Positions 22,884 through 36,035 of a stretch of 64,000 nt of DNA are shown piece by piece. The stretch spans positions 4,898,001 to 4,962,000 of the forward strand of contig NC_073642.1 in assembly GCF_029407905.1 (NCBI RefSeq). The letters are read 5' to 3'. This DNA is from Bubalus kerabau. Lineage: Eukaryota > Chordata > Mammalia > Artiodactyla > Bovidae. Each line of letters opens with the position of its first letter. The stretch's first letter is position 1. The notes below the pieces were generated by a model that worked only from the letters and a program-made list of their open reading frames with translations, had not been told where the DNA came from and searched no databases. Position numbers and translations under genes: made by a program.

Positions 22884-24006
22884 GGGATATGGTAGTTGAA
22901 TGGATTTTTTTTAAAAAAGACCTATTAATATGCTGCCTAGAAGAGACTCACTTCAGATATAAAGACATACACAGTTTATATAGTGATGGAAAAGATAAGA
23001 TATTAAATGCAAATTGAAACCAAAAGAAAACTGTACTTACATAAGACAATGGTCTTTAAAACAAAGACTGTAACAAGAGACAAAGAAGGACATTGCATAA
23101 TGATGCAAATGCCAATCCATATGATGATATAACATACATAAATATTTGTGCCCAAAATAGGTGTGCCTTAGTATATAAAGTAAGTATTAACAGATCTAGA
23201 AAGAGAAATGGAAAGTAATTCAAAAATAGTAGGGAACTTTAATATCCTTCTTACAATTGATACAACATCCAGACAGAAAACCAATAATGAAAGATTCACC
23301 TTAAATAAAATGCTAGACCAGATGAACTTAACAATATTTACAGAACATTTCATTCAAAGGTAAGAAAATAAACATTCTTGTCAAGATCACATGGAACATT
23401 CTCCAGGATAGATACTTGTTAGGACACTAAACCAGACTTAAAAATTTAAAAACATTAAAATCCTATCAAGTATATTTTCTGATATATATATACCACATTG
23501 GTATGAAACTGCAAAACAATTAAGACAAGAAAAGTGGAACTTTTACAAATAATATAAACTAAGCAACATGCTAATGAAATACCAATAAGTTTATGAAGAA
23601 ATCAAAGGAGAAATCAAGAAATATCTTGAGACAAATGAAGATACAATATATAAAAACATGCAGCAAAAGCAGTTCTAAGAGGAAATTTCATGAAATAAAT
23701 ACCTACCACAAGACACTAGAAAAACCTCAAATGAACAACATAACTTTACATGTCAAGAACTAGAAAATGAACAAACACAATCCAATGTTGGTAGAAAAAA
23801 GGAAATAACAACATCAGAACAGAAGTAAATGAAATAAAGGCTAAATAAACTGCAGAAAAGATTGATGGAACTAAGAGCTGATTCTTTATAAAGGTAAAGA
23901 AAATTGACAAGGGTTTTGCTAGAATTACCAAGAAAAAAAAGAGGACTCAGATAAAGTCATACATGAAGGAGGAGATGTTATAACTGATACCACAGAAATA
24001 TAAAAG

Positions 24007-24237
24007 ATGGGTTTCCCTGGTGGCTCAGACAGGAAAGAATCTGCTTGCACTGCAAGAGACCTAAATTTGACCCCTGGGTCAATAAGATTACCTGTTGAAG
24101 GGAATGGCTATCCATTCCAGTATTCTTGCCTTGAAAATTCCATGGCAGAGGAGCCTGGTGTGCTACAGTCCACGAGGCTACAAAGAGTCAGACAAGAATG
24201 AGCAGCTAACAGTTTCACTTTTCAAGAGACTAGTATA
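24007..24237 (+). mobile_element. Bov-tA SINE
   Basis: A tRNA-Glu-derived head (CCCTGGTGGCTCAGACAGG, then a B-box-like stretch near 24055-24080) followed by a Bov-A body. L1 sequence continues on both sides. Confidence 0.88.
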
Positions 24238-24586
24238 AAAAATTGTACATCAACAAATCATACAACCTAGAAGAAACTAATAGATTCCTAGAAATATACA
24301 GCCTACCACGAGTTAATCATATAAAAACAGAAAATCTGAGTTACTAGGAAAGATATTGCATGAGTAATTTCAAAACTTCCCACAAGAAAAAGTCCAGGAC
24401 CAAATGGCTTCACTAGTGATTTGTAGCAATCATTTAAGGAAGAACTGATACTAGTCCTTCTATACTCTTTCAAATGACACACACACAAAAAGGTGGAAAC
24501 ACTTCCAATTTATCTCAGGATGACAGCTTTACGCTGATGCCAAAACCAGACAAAGAAACCACAAGAAAGGAAAATTACAGTCCAGT

Positions 24587-25518
24587 ATTCATGGGAAATA
24601 GATGGGGAAACAGTGGAAAACAGTGTCAGACTTTATTTTGGTGGGCTCCAAAATCACTGCAGATGGTGGTTGCAGCCATGAAATTAAAAGATGCTTACTC
24701 CTTGGAGGGAAAGTTATGACCAACCTAGATAGCATATTCAAAAGCAGAGACATTACTTTGCCAACAAAGGTCTGTCCAGTCAAGGCTATGGTTTTTCCAG
24801 TAGTCATGTATGGATGTGAGAGTTGGACTGTGAAGAAAGCTGAGTGCCGAAGAATTGATGCTTTTGAACTGTGATGTTGGAGAAAACTCTTGATAGTCCC
24901 TTGGACTGCAAGGAGATCCAACCAGTCCATTCTGAAGGAGATCAGTCCTGGGTTTTCTTTGGAAGGAATGATGCTAAAGCTGAAACTCCAGTACTTTGGC
25001 CACCTCATGCAAAGAGTTGACTCATTGGAAAAGCCTGATGCTGGGAGGGATTGGAGGCAGGAGGAGAAGGGGATGACAGAGGATGAGATGGCTGGATGGC
25101 ATCACCGACTCAATGGACGTGAGTTTGAGTGAACTCCAGGAGTTGGTGATGGACAGGGAGGCCTGCTGCTACTGCTAAGTCACGTCAGTCGTGTCCGACT
25201 CCGTGCGACCCCATAGACGGCAGCCCACCAGGCTCCCTCTTCCCTGGGATTCTCCAGGCAAGAACACTGGAGTGGGTTGCCATTTCCTTCTCCAGTGCAT
25301 GAAAGTGAAAAGTGAAAGTGAAGTTGCTTAGCCGTGTCTGACTCTTAGCGACCCCATGGACTGAAGCCTACCAGGCTCCTCCATCCATGGTATTTTCCAG
25401 GCAAGAATACTGGAGTGGGCTGCCATTGCCTTCTCCGCAGGCAGGCCTGGCGTGCTGCAATTCATGGGGTCGCAAAGAGTCGGACATGACTGAGCAGCTG
25501 AACTGAACTGAACTGATA
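24587..25518 (+). mobile_element. BovB 3' part, sense, split by BOV-A2
   Basis: Begins after the RT core and reads the BovB C-terminal region (24602-24874 and 24890-25132) to an ACTGA-repeat tail at about 25498-25518. Interrupted near its 3' end by an antisense BOV-A2. Host L1 sequence lies on both sides. Confidence 0.9.
25163..25437 (-). mobile_element. BOV-A2 SINE, antisense, inside BovB
   Basis: Two antisense monomers. The BovB word AGGCCTG occurs immediately before and a few bases after the insertion, consistent with a short target duplication. BovB 3' sequence resumes with GGCGTGCTGC. Confidence 0.88.
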
Positions 25519-26193
25519 CATGATGAACACATATGCAGAAATCCTAAACAAAATATTAGCAAACCAAATTAAATAGTACGTTAAAAGGCTCATACAGAAT
25601 GATCAAGGGAGATTTATTCAAGAGTCTCAAAAGTAGGTCAGCATCCCCAAATCCATCAATGTGATACTCCGCATTAACAACAAGAAGGATAAAATCATTG
25701 ATCATCTCAATGGATGCAGGAAAAGTATTTGAAAAATTTTAACATTCAGATATTATAAAAACTCTCAACAAAATGCGTGTAGAAGGAATGTACCTTAACA
25801 TAATGAAAGCCATATATGACAAACTCACAGGTAATGATACTCAATGGTGAAAAGATGAAAGCTTTTCCTCTAAGATCAGGAGCAAGACAAGGATGCCCAC
25901 TCTTCCCACTTTTATTCAATATAATATTGGTAGACCTAGATAGAGCAATTAGGCAAAAAAAAAAGAAATGAAACACGTTGAAACTGGAAAGAAGTAAAGC
26001 TGTCACTATTTGCAGATGACATGATATCACATATTAAAAATCTTAAAGACTCCATAAATGTACTGAACTAACAGATGAATTCAATAAAGTTCCAGTATAC
26101 AAAATCAATATGAAACTACCTGTACCATTTCTATACACTAATAACAAACTTATCAGAAAAATATAAAAAACAATCCTATTTACAACCATGTAT

Positions 26194-28506
26194 TTTTGTT
26201 GTTCAGTTACTAAGTCATGTCCAACTCTTTGTGACCCCAACGAATGCAGCACACCAGGCTTCACCACCTCGCAGAGTTGCTCAAATCCAGGTCCATTGAG
26301 TCGGTAACAGCATTCAAACAGCTCATCCTCTGTATTTCCCTTCTCCTCCTACCTTAGTCTTTCCCAGCATGAGGGTCTTTTCCAATGAGTTATCTCATCA
26401 CATTAAGTGGCCATAGAATTGGCACTTCAGCTTTAGCAGCAGTTCTTTCAATGAATATTCAGGGTTGATTTCTTTTAGGATTGACTGGTTTGATTTCCTT
26501 GCTGTCCAAGGAACTCTCAAGAGTCTTCTCCAGCACCACAATATGAAAGTATCAGTTCTTCAGTACTCAGCCTTCTTGGTGGTTCAACTCTCATATTTGT
26601 ACGTGACTACTTGAAAACCCATAGCTTTGACTATATGCACCTTTGTCAGCAAAGTGATGTCTCTACTTTTTAATACACTGTCTGGGTTTGTCATAGCTTT
26701 TCTTCCAAGGGGTAAATGTGTTTTAATTTCATGACTGTCATTACCATCCACAGCGATTTTGGAGGCCATGAAAATAAAGTCTGTCACTGTTTCCACATTT
26801 TCTCTTTCTATTTGCCATTAAGTGACGGCAACATATACCAAGATCTTAGTTTTTTGAATGGTGAGTTTTAAGCCAGCATTTTCACTTTCCACTTTCACCC
26901 TCATCAAGAGGCTCTTTAGTTGCTCTTCACTTTCTGCCATTAGAGTGGTATCACCTGCATATCAAGGTTGTTATATCTCCCAGCAATCTTGATTCCAGCT
27001 TGGGATTCATCTAGCCTGGCATTTCAAATGGTGAAATTTTTATTACTCTGCATAGAAGTTAAATAATCAGAGTGACAATATACAGTCTTCATATACTCCT
27101 TTCACAGTTGTGAACCAGTCCACTGTTCCATATCCAGTTCTGTTGTTTCTTGATCTGCATACCAGTTTCTCAGGGGTCAGATAAAGTGGTCTAGTATTCC
27201 CATCCCTTTAAGAATTGTCCACAGTTTATTGTGATCTATACAGTCAAAGGCTTTAGCATAGTCAATGAAGCAGAAGTAGATATATTTCTGGAATTCTCTT
27301 GCTTTTTCTATGATCCAATGGATGTTGGCAATTTGATCTCTGGTTCCTCTGCCTTTTCTAAATCCTGCTTGAACATCTGGAAGTTCTCTGTTCATGTACT
27401 GCTAAACACTAGCTCAAACTACTTTGAGTATTACCTTACTAGCATGTGAAATGAGTGCAAATGTACAATAGCTTGAACATTCTTTGGTATTGCCTTTCTT
27501 TGGGAATAGAAACTGACCTTTTCCAGTCCTGTGGCCACTGCTGAGTTTTAGAAATTTGGTGGCATACTGAGTGCATCAGTTTAACAGCATCATCTTTTAG
27601 GATTTGAAATAGCTTCCCTGGAATTCTATCACCTCCACTAGCTTTGTTCATAGTAATGCTGCCTAAGGCCCACTTAACTTCACACTCCAGAATGTCTGGC
27701 TCTAGGAGAGTGACCAACCATCATGATAACCATTAACATCTTCTTTGTATAGTTCTTCTGTGTAGTATTGATGCCTCTTCTTAATCTCTTCTGCTTCTAT
27801 TAAGTCCTTGCCATTTCTGTGCTTTATTGTGCCCATCTTTGCATGAAATATTCCCTCGGTATCTCCAACTTTCTTGAAGCATCTCTAGTCTTTCCTATTC
27901 TATTGTCTTCCTCTTTTTCTTTGCACTGTTCACTTAAGAAGGTTTTCTTGTCTCTCCTTGCTATTCTCTGAAACTCTGCATTCAGCTGGGTATATCTGTC
28001 CCTTTTTCCTTTGCCTTTCACTTATCTTCTTTTCTCAGCTATTTGTAAGCCTCCTCAGACAACCACTTTATTTTCTCGAATTTTTGGAGGGCAATAGTTT
28101 TGGTTACCACTTCCTGTACAATGTTATGAACCTCTGTCCATAGTTTTCTTCAGGCACTCTGTCTACCAGATCTAATCTCTTAAATCTATTTGTCATAAGG
28201 GATTTGTTTTAGGTCATACCTGAATGGTCTAGTGGTTTTTCCTACTTTATCCAATTTAAGCCTGAATCTTGCAATAAAGAACTCATGATCTGATACTAAG
28301 TCAGGAATTGTTTTTGCTGACTGTATGAGCTTCTCCTTCTTCGGCTGAAAGACTACTGTAAATTGTATTTCAGTACTGACCATCTGGTGATGTTCACGTG
28401 TAGAGTTGTCTCTTGTGTTGTTGGAAGAGGGTGTTTGCTATGACCAATGTGTCGTGTTGGCAGAACTGTGTTAGCCTTTGCCCTGCTTCATGGTGCACTC
28501 CAAAGC
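26194..28506 (-). mobile_element. BovB LINE, antisense, nearly complete ORF2
   Basis: Antisense BovB from its 3' end at about 26194 to the endonuclease region at about 28506. Minus-strand frames give the C-terminal region (26584-26796), RT motif A (27177-27395, DYAKAFDCIDH), the RT start (27439-27717), the linker (27824-28021) and the endonuclease end (28186-28383). Many breaks. Host L1 resumes at about 28507. Confidence 0.88.
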
Positions 28507-29440
28507 CAAAGAAGTGAAAGGCCTTTATGTGCTGAAAGCTATAGTACGTTAATAAAAGTAACCACAGACACAACTAAATCGAAAGATACTCTATGCTTAT
28601 GAATTGGAAGAATTAATGACAAAATTTCCATACTGTCCAAAGTAATCCACAAACTCAATACAATCTCTATCAAAATACTTATGGCACTTTTTAGAGAACT
28701 AGAACAAACAATCATAATACTTGTGTGGAATCACAAAAGACCTCGAATAACCAGAACACTCTTGAGAAACAAAGGTGGAGGTATCACATGCCCTGATTTC
28801 ACAATATATTTACAAAAGCATTGTAATTTTTTAAAGTATAATATTGGCATTAAAAACAGACACATGTATTAATGGAACAGAATATAAAGCCTAGAAATAA
28901 GATGCAGCCAATATACAACAGCGAAAACCAATCTCTTTAACTCAACAATCTCATAAAAAAGAGTGAAACACAAAAATTAGCTAAAAATTGATTAAATACT
29001 TGAGTGTGAGACTTGAAATCATAAAATTCCTAGAAGAAAACTTAGGCAATAAATTCCTTGACATCGACCTTGGTAATGATTTTTGTGTTTGATATCAAAT
29101 GCGAAACTAAAGTGGGAATACATTAAACTAAAAATCTTCTGCATACCAAACAAACAAGCAAACCAAAACCAACAATCAACAAAATGAAAACCCAGCTACT
29201 GAATGCAAAAAATATGTGCAAATCATACATCTGAAAAATGATTACTACCCAAAAAACATACCCAAGAATTCATATAACTCAACAGCAATTAAAATTGTGT
29301 AACTATGTGTGGTGATAGATGTTAATTCAACTTATTGTGATTGATCATTTCATCATATATACAAATATCAAATTACTGTTGTACACTTGAAACTAGTATA
29401 GTGTTTCAATTATTAAAAATAAATATATAAATAAATAATC

Positions 29441-30049
29441 ACAAATATTATAGCAAATCCGAAAAGACCTGTCAATGATAGCATAAACCACCTGTGGAAA
29501 ATTAACATTTCATTAGATTTTTGTAAAATTACTACAGGTTCAACATAAATCTTAGTATCCAGCAAAGTCAGTGCTCCTTAAAAATTATTTTGGCTAATTT
29601 TGACCCTGACAAGTGTCATTTATTCATATGTAATTTCATATTTCTGCATTTACATACACATTTTAGAACCACCATATCAAATTTCACTTTTAGAAAATCT
29701 CCCGAATTTTTTGTGGGGATGCTAAAATTCCATTTGATCTTATTGATGGAGAACAAACACTCTTTCAATCAATGGCCATGATTTAAGTTGGTATTTATCA
29801 ATATCGTTTAATAATGTTTTATGGCTTTCTATGAAGAGATGTTGAATATTTGTGTGTTTGTGTAATTTAACCAGCTTTAAAATTTGAGTTATTGGATCTT
29901 CTATACAATTACTGATTCTTTCCTGATGCTCTTCTCCAGTTGCTGAGAAAACTGGATGAAAATTTATCACAATGGTTGATGACTTTTTTTCTGCTTCACT
30001 CTTTAGTTTTGACAATTTACATATATTTGAGTCTGATTTTTAATGTGCT
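29441..30049. other. Unassigned AT-rich DNA; 91-codon minus-strand ORF
   Basis: No repeat family recognised. The minus strand has a 91-codon open frame at 29740-30015 with a charged, lysine-rich N-terminus and a helix-like middle. I do not recognise it, and see no promoter, splice structure or neighbour that would support a gene. It could be a chance frame or a decayed old transposon. Confidence 0.3.
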
Positions 30050-30330
30050 AAACAAATTAAAATTGTTATATCTCCTTAGTGATTTATAAGATACCTATCT
30101 TAATCACTAGCAAAATTTTTGCCTTAAAGTTTAATTTTATCTGATTTTAAAATAACTACACTGATTTCCTATGGTTGATATTTAGAGTTTAGCATTTTAT
30201 AGTCTTTAATTTCAAATTTTCTATATCCTTGTTTTTGTATGTGTTATTTCTTTTAGCAGTAGATATGACATTTGTCTTTAGTGTCTTTGCGTTGTATCCT
30301 GACATACCAAAATCTAAGCTAAATTACTCT
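30050..30330 (-). mobile_element. L1 fragment, antisense (endonuclease region)
   Basis: Diverged antisense L1 with the pattern seen at 7555-7830 (a T-rich stretch with TTTTATCTGATTTTAAAATA-like words). Boundaries are approximate. Confidence 0.55.
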
Positions 30331-31545
30331 TGTTGTTGTTTTTCAGTTGCTGCCTTGTGTCTGACTCTTTGCGACCTCATATACTGTAGCACACCAGGCT
30401 CCTCTGTCCTCCACTATCTCCCAGAATTTACTCAAACTCATGTTCATTGAGCCATTGATGCTATCGAACCCTGTCATCCCCTGTCACTCCCTTCTCCTTT
30501 TGCTTTCAAGCTTTCCCAGCATGAGGGTCTTTTTTTTTTTTTTTTTTAATTTTATTTTATTTTTAAACTTTACATAACTGTATTAGATTTGCCAAATATC
30601 AAAATGAATCCGCCACAGGTATACATGTGTTCCCCATCCTGAACCCTCCTCCCTCCTCCCTCCCCATTCCATCCCTCTGGGTCGTCCCAGTGCACCAGCC
30701 CCAAGCATGCAGTATCGTGCATCGAACCTGGACTGGCAACTCGTTTCATACATGATATTTTACATGTTTCAATGCCATTCTCCCAAATCTTCCCACCCTC
30801 TCCCTCTCCCACAGAGTCCATAAGACTGTTCTATACATCAGTGTCTCTTTTGCTGTCTCGTACACAGGGTTATTGTTACCATCTTTCTAAATTCCATATA
30901 TATGCGTTAGTATACTGTATTGGTGTTTTTCTTTCTGGCTTACTTCACTCTGTATAATAGGCTCCAGTTTCATCCATCTCATTAGAACTGATTCAAATGT
31001 ATTCTTTTTAATGGCTGAATAATACTCCATTGTGTATATGTACCACAGCTTTCTTATCCATTCATCTGCTGATGGACATCTAGGTTGCTTCCATGTCCTG
31101 GCTATTATAAACAGTGCTGCGATGAACATTGGGGTACTCGTGTCTCTTTCCCTTCTGGTTTTCTCAGTGTGTATGCCCAGCAGTGGGATTGCTGGATCAT
31201 AAGGCATGTCTATCACCAGCATGAGGGTCTTTTTAATGAGTCAGCTCTTCACATCAGGGGGCCAAAGTATTTGAGCTTCAGCATCAGTCCCCCAATGAAT
31301 GTTCAGGATTGATTTCCTTTAGGATTGACTAGTTTGATCTTACAGTCCTAAGGGACTCTAAAAAGTCTTCTCCAGCACCACAGTCTGAAAGCATCCATTC
31401 TTTCATGCTTAACCTTTATGCTGTCTCACATTCATATATGATTACTGGAAAAACCATAGTTTTGACTATACAGACCTTTGTCAGCAAAACAATGTCTCTG
31501 CTTTTCAATACATTGTCTAGTTTTATCATAGCTTTAGTTTACTGT
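30331..31545 (-). mobile_element. BovB 3' part, antisense, split by L1-BT
   Basis: Antisense BovB 3' end begins at about 30331 (GTTGTTGTTTTTCAG). It is interrupted at 30531-31215 and continues to about 31545, where it is 5'-truncated. Confidence 0.85.
30531..31215 (-). mobile_element. L1-BT 3'-end insertion, antisense (about 685 bp)
   Basis: Antisense L1-BT ORF2 C-terminus and 3' UTR with a poly-T run at its left. The minus-strand frame 30887-31222 covers the ORF2 C-terminal end (block YYSAIKKN). Bracketed by the BovB word CCAGCATGAGGGTCT plus T's at 30516-30530 and 31216-31230, a clear target-site duplication of at least 15 bp. Confidence 0.95.
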
Positions 31546-31892
31546 CTTCCAGAAATGTTGATAAATTTGTAGCTTGAGCCTCAGTTTCCCAAAACAATTG
31601 ACTGTGACCCTAAAATGTAGCTCTAGTCCACATTTCTCCCTTTCAATTTATAAAAGGGTAGCTTTTTCATAATGGACCTTCAGATTTGTATTTAGAGAGT
31701 GATCATGATTCAGCTTCTATAAACTTTTTGTTGAGCTATAAGATTATCATACTTATCTTTTTCGTCACTAAAACATAAATTTTCACCAACTTTTCACAGT
31801 ATTAAACAGTTGGAGCTCATAAAACAAAGCAGGTTTTGTGCAAACTCCTGATTTACAATCAAGATAGTGATGAATTTTTAAACGTCCCTTTA
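31546..31892. other. Unassigned DNA
   Basis: About 350 bp between truncated BovB and an L1 3' end. I see no gene, motif or recognisable repeat here. Confidence 0.4.
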
Positions 31893-32085
31893 TTTTATTT
31901 TTTATTGAAGTATAATTTTATTGAAGTATACTTTATACTTTTATTGAAGTATAATTAACATACAACACTATGTTGGTTTCAGATGTACAACACAATAATT
32001 TGATAGTTGTATATACTGTGAAATGATCACCAAAATAAGTGTAGTTAAGTTCTGTCACCACACACTCACAGAAGTTTTTTTCCTT
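31893..32085 (-). mobile_element. L1 3' end, antisense
   Basis: A T-rich start followed by the antisense L1 3' UTR pattern (TTGAAGTATAATTAACATAC, then GTTTCAGATGTACAAC). The word TTTTATTGAAGTATA-like is repeated three times at about 31900-31960, which looks like local slippage. Confidence 0.7.
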
Positions 32086-32840
32086 GTTATGAAGACTTTC
32101 CAGATTGATTCATTAAAAGCAGAAAATTATGAAACTGTATTAGAAGAAATCAAAATGTCTACAAATGGAGTGATATTCTGTACTTGATTATTGAAACTCT
32201 CAATATTGTTAAAACATCAATTTTTCCCAATTTGATGTATAGATTTAATGTAATACCAATTAAAACCCCCCACAAAGATATTTTGTAGATACTATACTTT
32301 GTAGACATTGACAAACTGATCCTAAAATTTATATAAAATGGCAAAAGTCCAAAAATGGCCAACACAACACTATAGAAGAACAAAGTCGGAGGACTGGCAT
32401 TATCCAATTTCAATAGTTACTGTAAAATCACAGAAATTAACACAGCATGGCATGGCAAGACAACAGAAACAGATGACTGTAACAGAAACAGGGGTCCAGA
32501 AACAGACTCCCACAAAGCAGTCAATAGACTTTTTAAGAGCAAAATCAATTCAATGGAAAAAGTGTGATTTTTCAACTAATGGTGCTGAACAATTGGACAG
32601 CGACATGAAAAAAAAAAATCTAAACACACACTTTACCTTTTTTTCCAAAAAATTGCATAAAATGATTCATAGTGCTAAATGTAAATTTTAAGACTATAGT
32701 TTCTAGAAGGCAACAGGAGAAAACCTCTATGACTTTGGGTTTGGAAGTGAGGTTTTAGATATAAAACTAAGAGCAAGATCCATGAAAGAAAAAAATGATG
32801 TTAGACTCGATTAAAATTAAAGACATCTATTAAATTAAAG

Positions 32841-33120
32841 TGGAGAAGGCGATGGCACCCCACTCCAGTACTCTTGCCTGGAAAATCCCATGGATGGAGG
32901 AGCCCAGTAGGCAGCAGTCCATGGGGTCGCTCAGAGTCGGACAGGACTGAGCGACTTCACTTTCACTTTTCACGTTCATGCATTGGAGAAGGAAATGGCA
33001 ACCCACTCCAGTGTTCTTGCCTGGAGAATCCCAGGGACAGGGGAGCCTGGTGGGCTGCCATCTATGAGGTCGCATAAAGTCGGACATGACTGAAGCGACT
33101 TAGCAGTAGCAGTAGCAGTA
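32841..33120 (+). mobile_element. BOV-A2 SINE
   Basis: Two Bov-A monomers and a GCAGTA-type tail. Target duplication TTAAATTAAAG at 32830-32840 and TTAGATTAAAG at 33121-33131, one mismatch. Confidence 0.93.
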
Positions 33121-33221
33121 TTAGATTAAAGACACTTTTAAGAGATTAAAAGACAAAGCACAGGCTGGAAGAAAATATTTGCAAAATCTCTGTCTTGAAA
33201 GGAATTTGTATTGTAGTTATG

Positions 33222-33419
33222 AGTCCAGGTTCGATGCACGATACTGGATGCTTGGGGCTAGTGCACTGGGACGACCCAGAGGGATGGTATGGGGAGGGAG
33301 GAGGAAGGAGGGTTCAGGATGGGGAACACATGTATACCTGTGACGGATTCATTTTGATATTTGGCAAAACTAATACAATTATGTAAAGTTTAAAAATAAA
33401 ATAAAATTTAAAAAAAAAT
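33222..33419 (+). mobile_element. L1-BT 3'-end insertion (about 200 bp)
   Basis: Nearly the same 3' UTR piece as at 2571 and within 42855-43150, starting at the AGTCCAGGTTCGATGCACG block and ending in an A-rich tail. It lies in old L1; a target duplication is not obvious. Confidence 0.85.
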
Positions 33420-33948
33420 CAAAAATAAGAAAACAACCCAATTAAAGAAGTAGGTTAAAGAACTGAAAAGATATCTCACTCAAGAAGATATTCAGATAGT
33501 AGAGTATATAAAAAGATGCTCAATATAATCTGTCTTTAAAGAGTTGAGAAACAAATACATACCTTCTAAAATCCTAAAAACTGACAAGATCAAGATTACT
33601 GGCAATAATGTGGAATAATAGGAACTCTCCTCCAATACTAAAAGAAGGAGAAAAGAAATAAATCATCATATCCTAAAAAATATTTAATATTTACCCATGT
33701 TGATAAATTTAAAAGCCAGTATGAAAAGACTACATGAAATAACTACTCAGTTATTTCAGTTATAGGACATTCTGAAAAAGGCAAACTACAGAGATGGGTG
33801 AAAGCTCAATGGTTGCTAATTGTTTAGATTGAGGAGGAGGTTTGGATAGACAAAATAAGGGGATTCTTTAGGCAATCAACTTATTCTCTATGACACTGTA
33901 GTGGTAGATACATGACATTATGTATTTGTCCAAACCTATAGAACTTTA

Positions 33949-34190
33949 GGGACTTCCTGGGTAACTCAGATGTTAAGAATCTGCCTGCAATGTGGGAGAT
34001 CTGGGTTCAATACCTGGGTCAGGAAGATGCCCTGAAGGAAGGCATGGCAACCCACTCCTGTATTCTTGCCTAGAGAATTCCATGGACAGAGAGGCATGAC
34101 AGGCGTTTGCAAAGAGTCAGATACGACTTACCGACTAAACACGACTGAGTGACTAACCCTGTCACTTTCACAAGGGATATATTACCTTTC
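33949..34190 (+). mobile_element. Bov-tA SINE
   Basis: A tRNA-Glu-like head (GGGACTTCCTGGGTAACTC) and Bov-A body. Perfect target duplication ATAGAACTTTA at 33938-33948 and 34191-34201. Confidence 0.93.
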
Positions 34191-34201
34191 ATAGAACTTT
34201 A

Positions 34202-34545
34202 TAGTATAAGAAATTAACTTTAATACATGCAAATATTTTAAGAATCATTTAGGAAATTGAGGGGACCCAAGATGGAGTGCGGAATGTGACACCAAAATTC
34301 TAAGTGTAGTGTGATTTGAAACAACCATACAAATGGAAAGAAGGGAAGATGCTAACTTAAGGTACTTGAAAAATAAGTAGAATATGTAATACAAAAGAAG
34401 CTGCACATACGTACTGTATCTAGTTGATTATGTATTATACCACAGGGATCTAGCTTAATAATTTTGATGTTGCTACATATTTATACTGGATTGAACAACT
34501 TATCAAGTGAATAGAAAATGGTAGGGTCCAGGTTCCTCACTGTCT
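34202..34545. other. Unassigned DNA
   Basis: About 340 bp between Bov-tA and BovB. No gene or repeat recognised; it may be a diverged older repeat. Confidence 0.4.
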
Positions 34546-36035
34546 GGTTCAGTTCAGTTCAGTTCAGTCATTCAGTCGTGTCCAACTGCTGCAGTCCTTG
34601 CATGGGCTGCAGCGTGCCAGGCTTCCCTGTCCATCACCAACTCCTGGAGCTTGCTCAAACTCAAATCCATCAAGTGAGTGATGCCATCCATCCATCTCAT
34701 TCTCTGTCATCGCTTCTCCTCCTGCCTTCAATATTTTCCAGCATCAGGGGATATCTAAAGAGTCAGTCCTATGCATCAGGTGACCAAAGTGTTGGAGCTT
34801 CAGCTTCAGCATCAGTCCTTCCAACGAATATTCAGGACTGATTTCCTTTAGGATGGACTGGTTGGATCTCCTTGCAGTCCAAGGAACTCTTAAGAGTCTT
34901 CTCCAACACAACAGTTCAAAAGCAGCAATTCTTCAGCACTCAGCCTTCTTTATGGTCCAAATCTCACATCCATACGTGACTACTGGAAAACCATAGTTTT
35001 GACTAGATGGACCTTGTCAGCAAAGTAATATCTCTGTTTTTTAATATGCTGTCAAATTGTCATAGTTGTTCTTCCAAGGAAAAAGTGCCTTTTGATTTTG
35101 TAGCTGCAGTCACCATCTGCAGTGAATTTTGGAGCCCAAGAAAATAAAGTCTATCACTGTTTCCATTGTTTCCCCATCTATTTGCCATAAAGTGATGGGA
35201 CCTGATGCCATTATCTTAGTTTTCTGAATGGTGAGTTTTAAGCCAGATTTTTCACACTATTCTTTCACATTCATCAAGGGGCTCTTTAGTTTGTCTTTGC
35301 TTTCTTCCATAAGGGTGGTGTCATTGCATATCTACGGTTATTGATATTTCTCCCAGCAATCTTGCTTCCAGCTTGTGCTTCATCCAGCCCTGCATTTCAC
35401 ATGATTTACTCTGCATAGAAGTTAAATAAGCAGGGTGACAATACAGCCTTGACATACTCCTTTCCCAATTTGGAACCAATCCATTTTTCCATGTCCGGTT
35501 CTAACTGTTGCTTCTTGACCTGCATTCCCTGATATTCCCATCCCTTTAAGAATTTTCTACAGTTTGTTCTGATCCACACAAATACTTTAGTGTAGTCAAT
35601 GAAGCAGAAGTCGATGTTCCTCTGGACCTCTCTTGCTTTTTTGATGATCCAACGGATGTTGGAAATTTGATCCCTGCTTCCTCTGCCTTTTCTAAATCCA
35701 GCTTGAACATTTGGAAGTTCTCAGTTCACATACTGTTGAAGCTTAGCTTGGAGAATTTTCAGCATTACTTTGCTAGCATGTGAGATGAGTGCGACTGTGC
35801 AATAGTTTGAACATTCTTTGGCATTGCCTTTCTTTGGGACTGGAATGAAAACTGACCTTTCCAGTCCTGTGGCCACTGCTGAGTTTCCAAATTTTCTGGC
35901 ATATTGAGTGCAGCACTTTCACAGCCTCATATTTTAGGACTTGAAGTAGCTCAGCTGGAATTCCCTCATTTCCAGTAGCTTTGTTCATAGTGATGCTTTC
36001 TAAGGCCCATTTGACTTTGCACTCCAGTATGTTCT
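34546..36035 (-). mobile_element. BovB LINE, antisense, 5'-truncated
   Basis: Starts with a TTCAG-repeat 3' terminus at 34546-34569 and extends through the C-terminal region and RT to the linker (about 36035). The RT N-terminal part reads on the minus strand at 35773-35988. Small deletions and frameshifts throughout. Confidence 0.9.

Larger units (their letters stand above)
22430..29440 (+). mobile_element. Old L1 LINE, sense, ORF2 to 3' end, heavily nested
   Basis: Starts near the ORF1-ORF2 junction, passes through endonuclease (22600-24000), RT (24236-26190) and the ORF2 C-terminus (28507-29290), and ends with a TAAATA-rich tail at about 29440. Interrupted by a Bov-tA (24007), a sense BovB (24587), a BOV-A2 inside that BovB (25163) and an antisense BovB (26194-28506). 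Frames are short and broken. An internal tandem duplication lies at 22605-22883. Confidence 0.8.
32086..33948 (+). mobile_element. Old L1 LINE, sense, ORF2 C-terminus and 3' region
   Basis: Diverged sense L1 ORF2 sequence after the RT core (32100-32840), continuing at 33121-33221 and from 33420 to about 33948. Interrupted by BOV-A2 (32841-33120) and an L1-BT tail (33222-33419). No open frame of note. Confidence 0.65.

Noticed and set aside
24007..24090. Possible tRNA gene from A- and B-box-like words
   Set aside because: It is the tRNA-Glu-derived head of a Bov-tA SINE, with the Bov-A body attached and no tRNA fold completing the acceptor stem. The same holds at 7300, 15500, 33949, 46969, 52367 and 58022.
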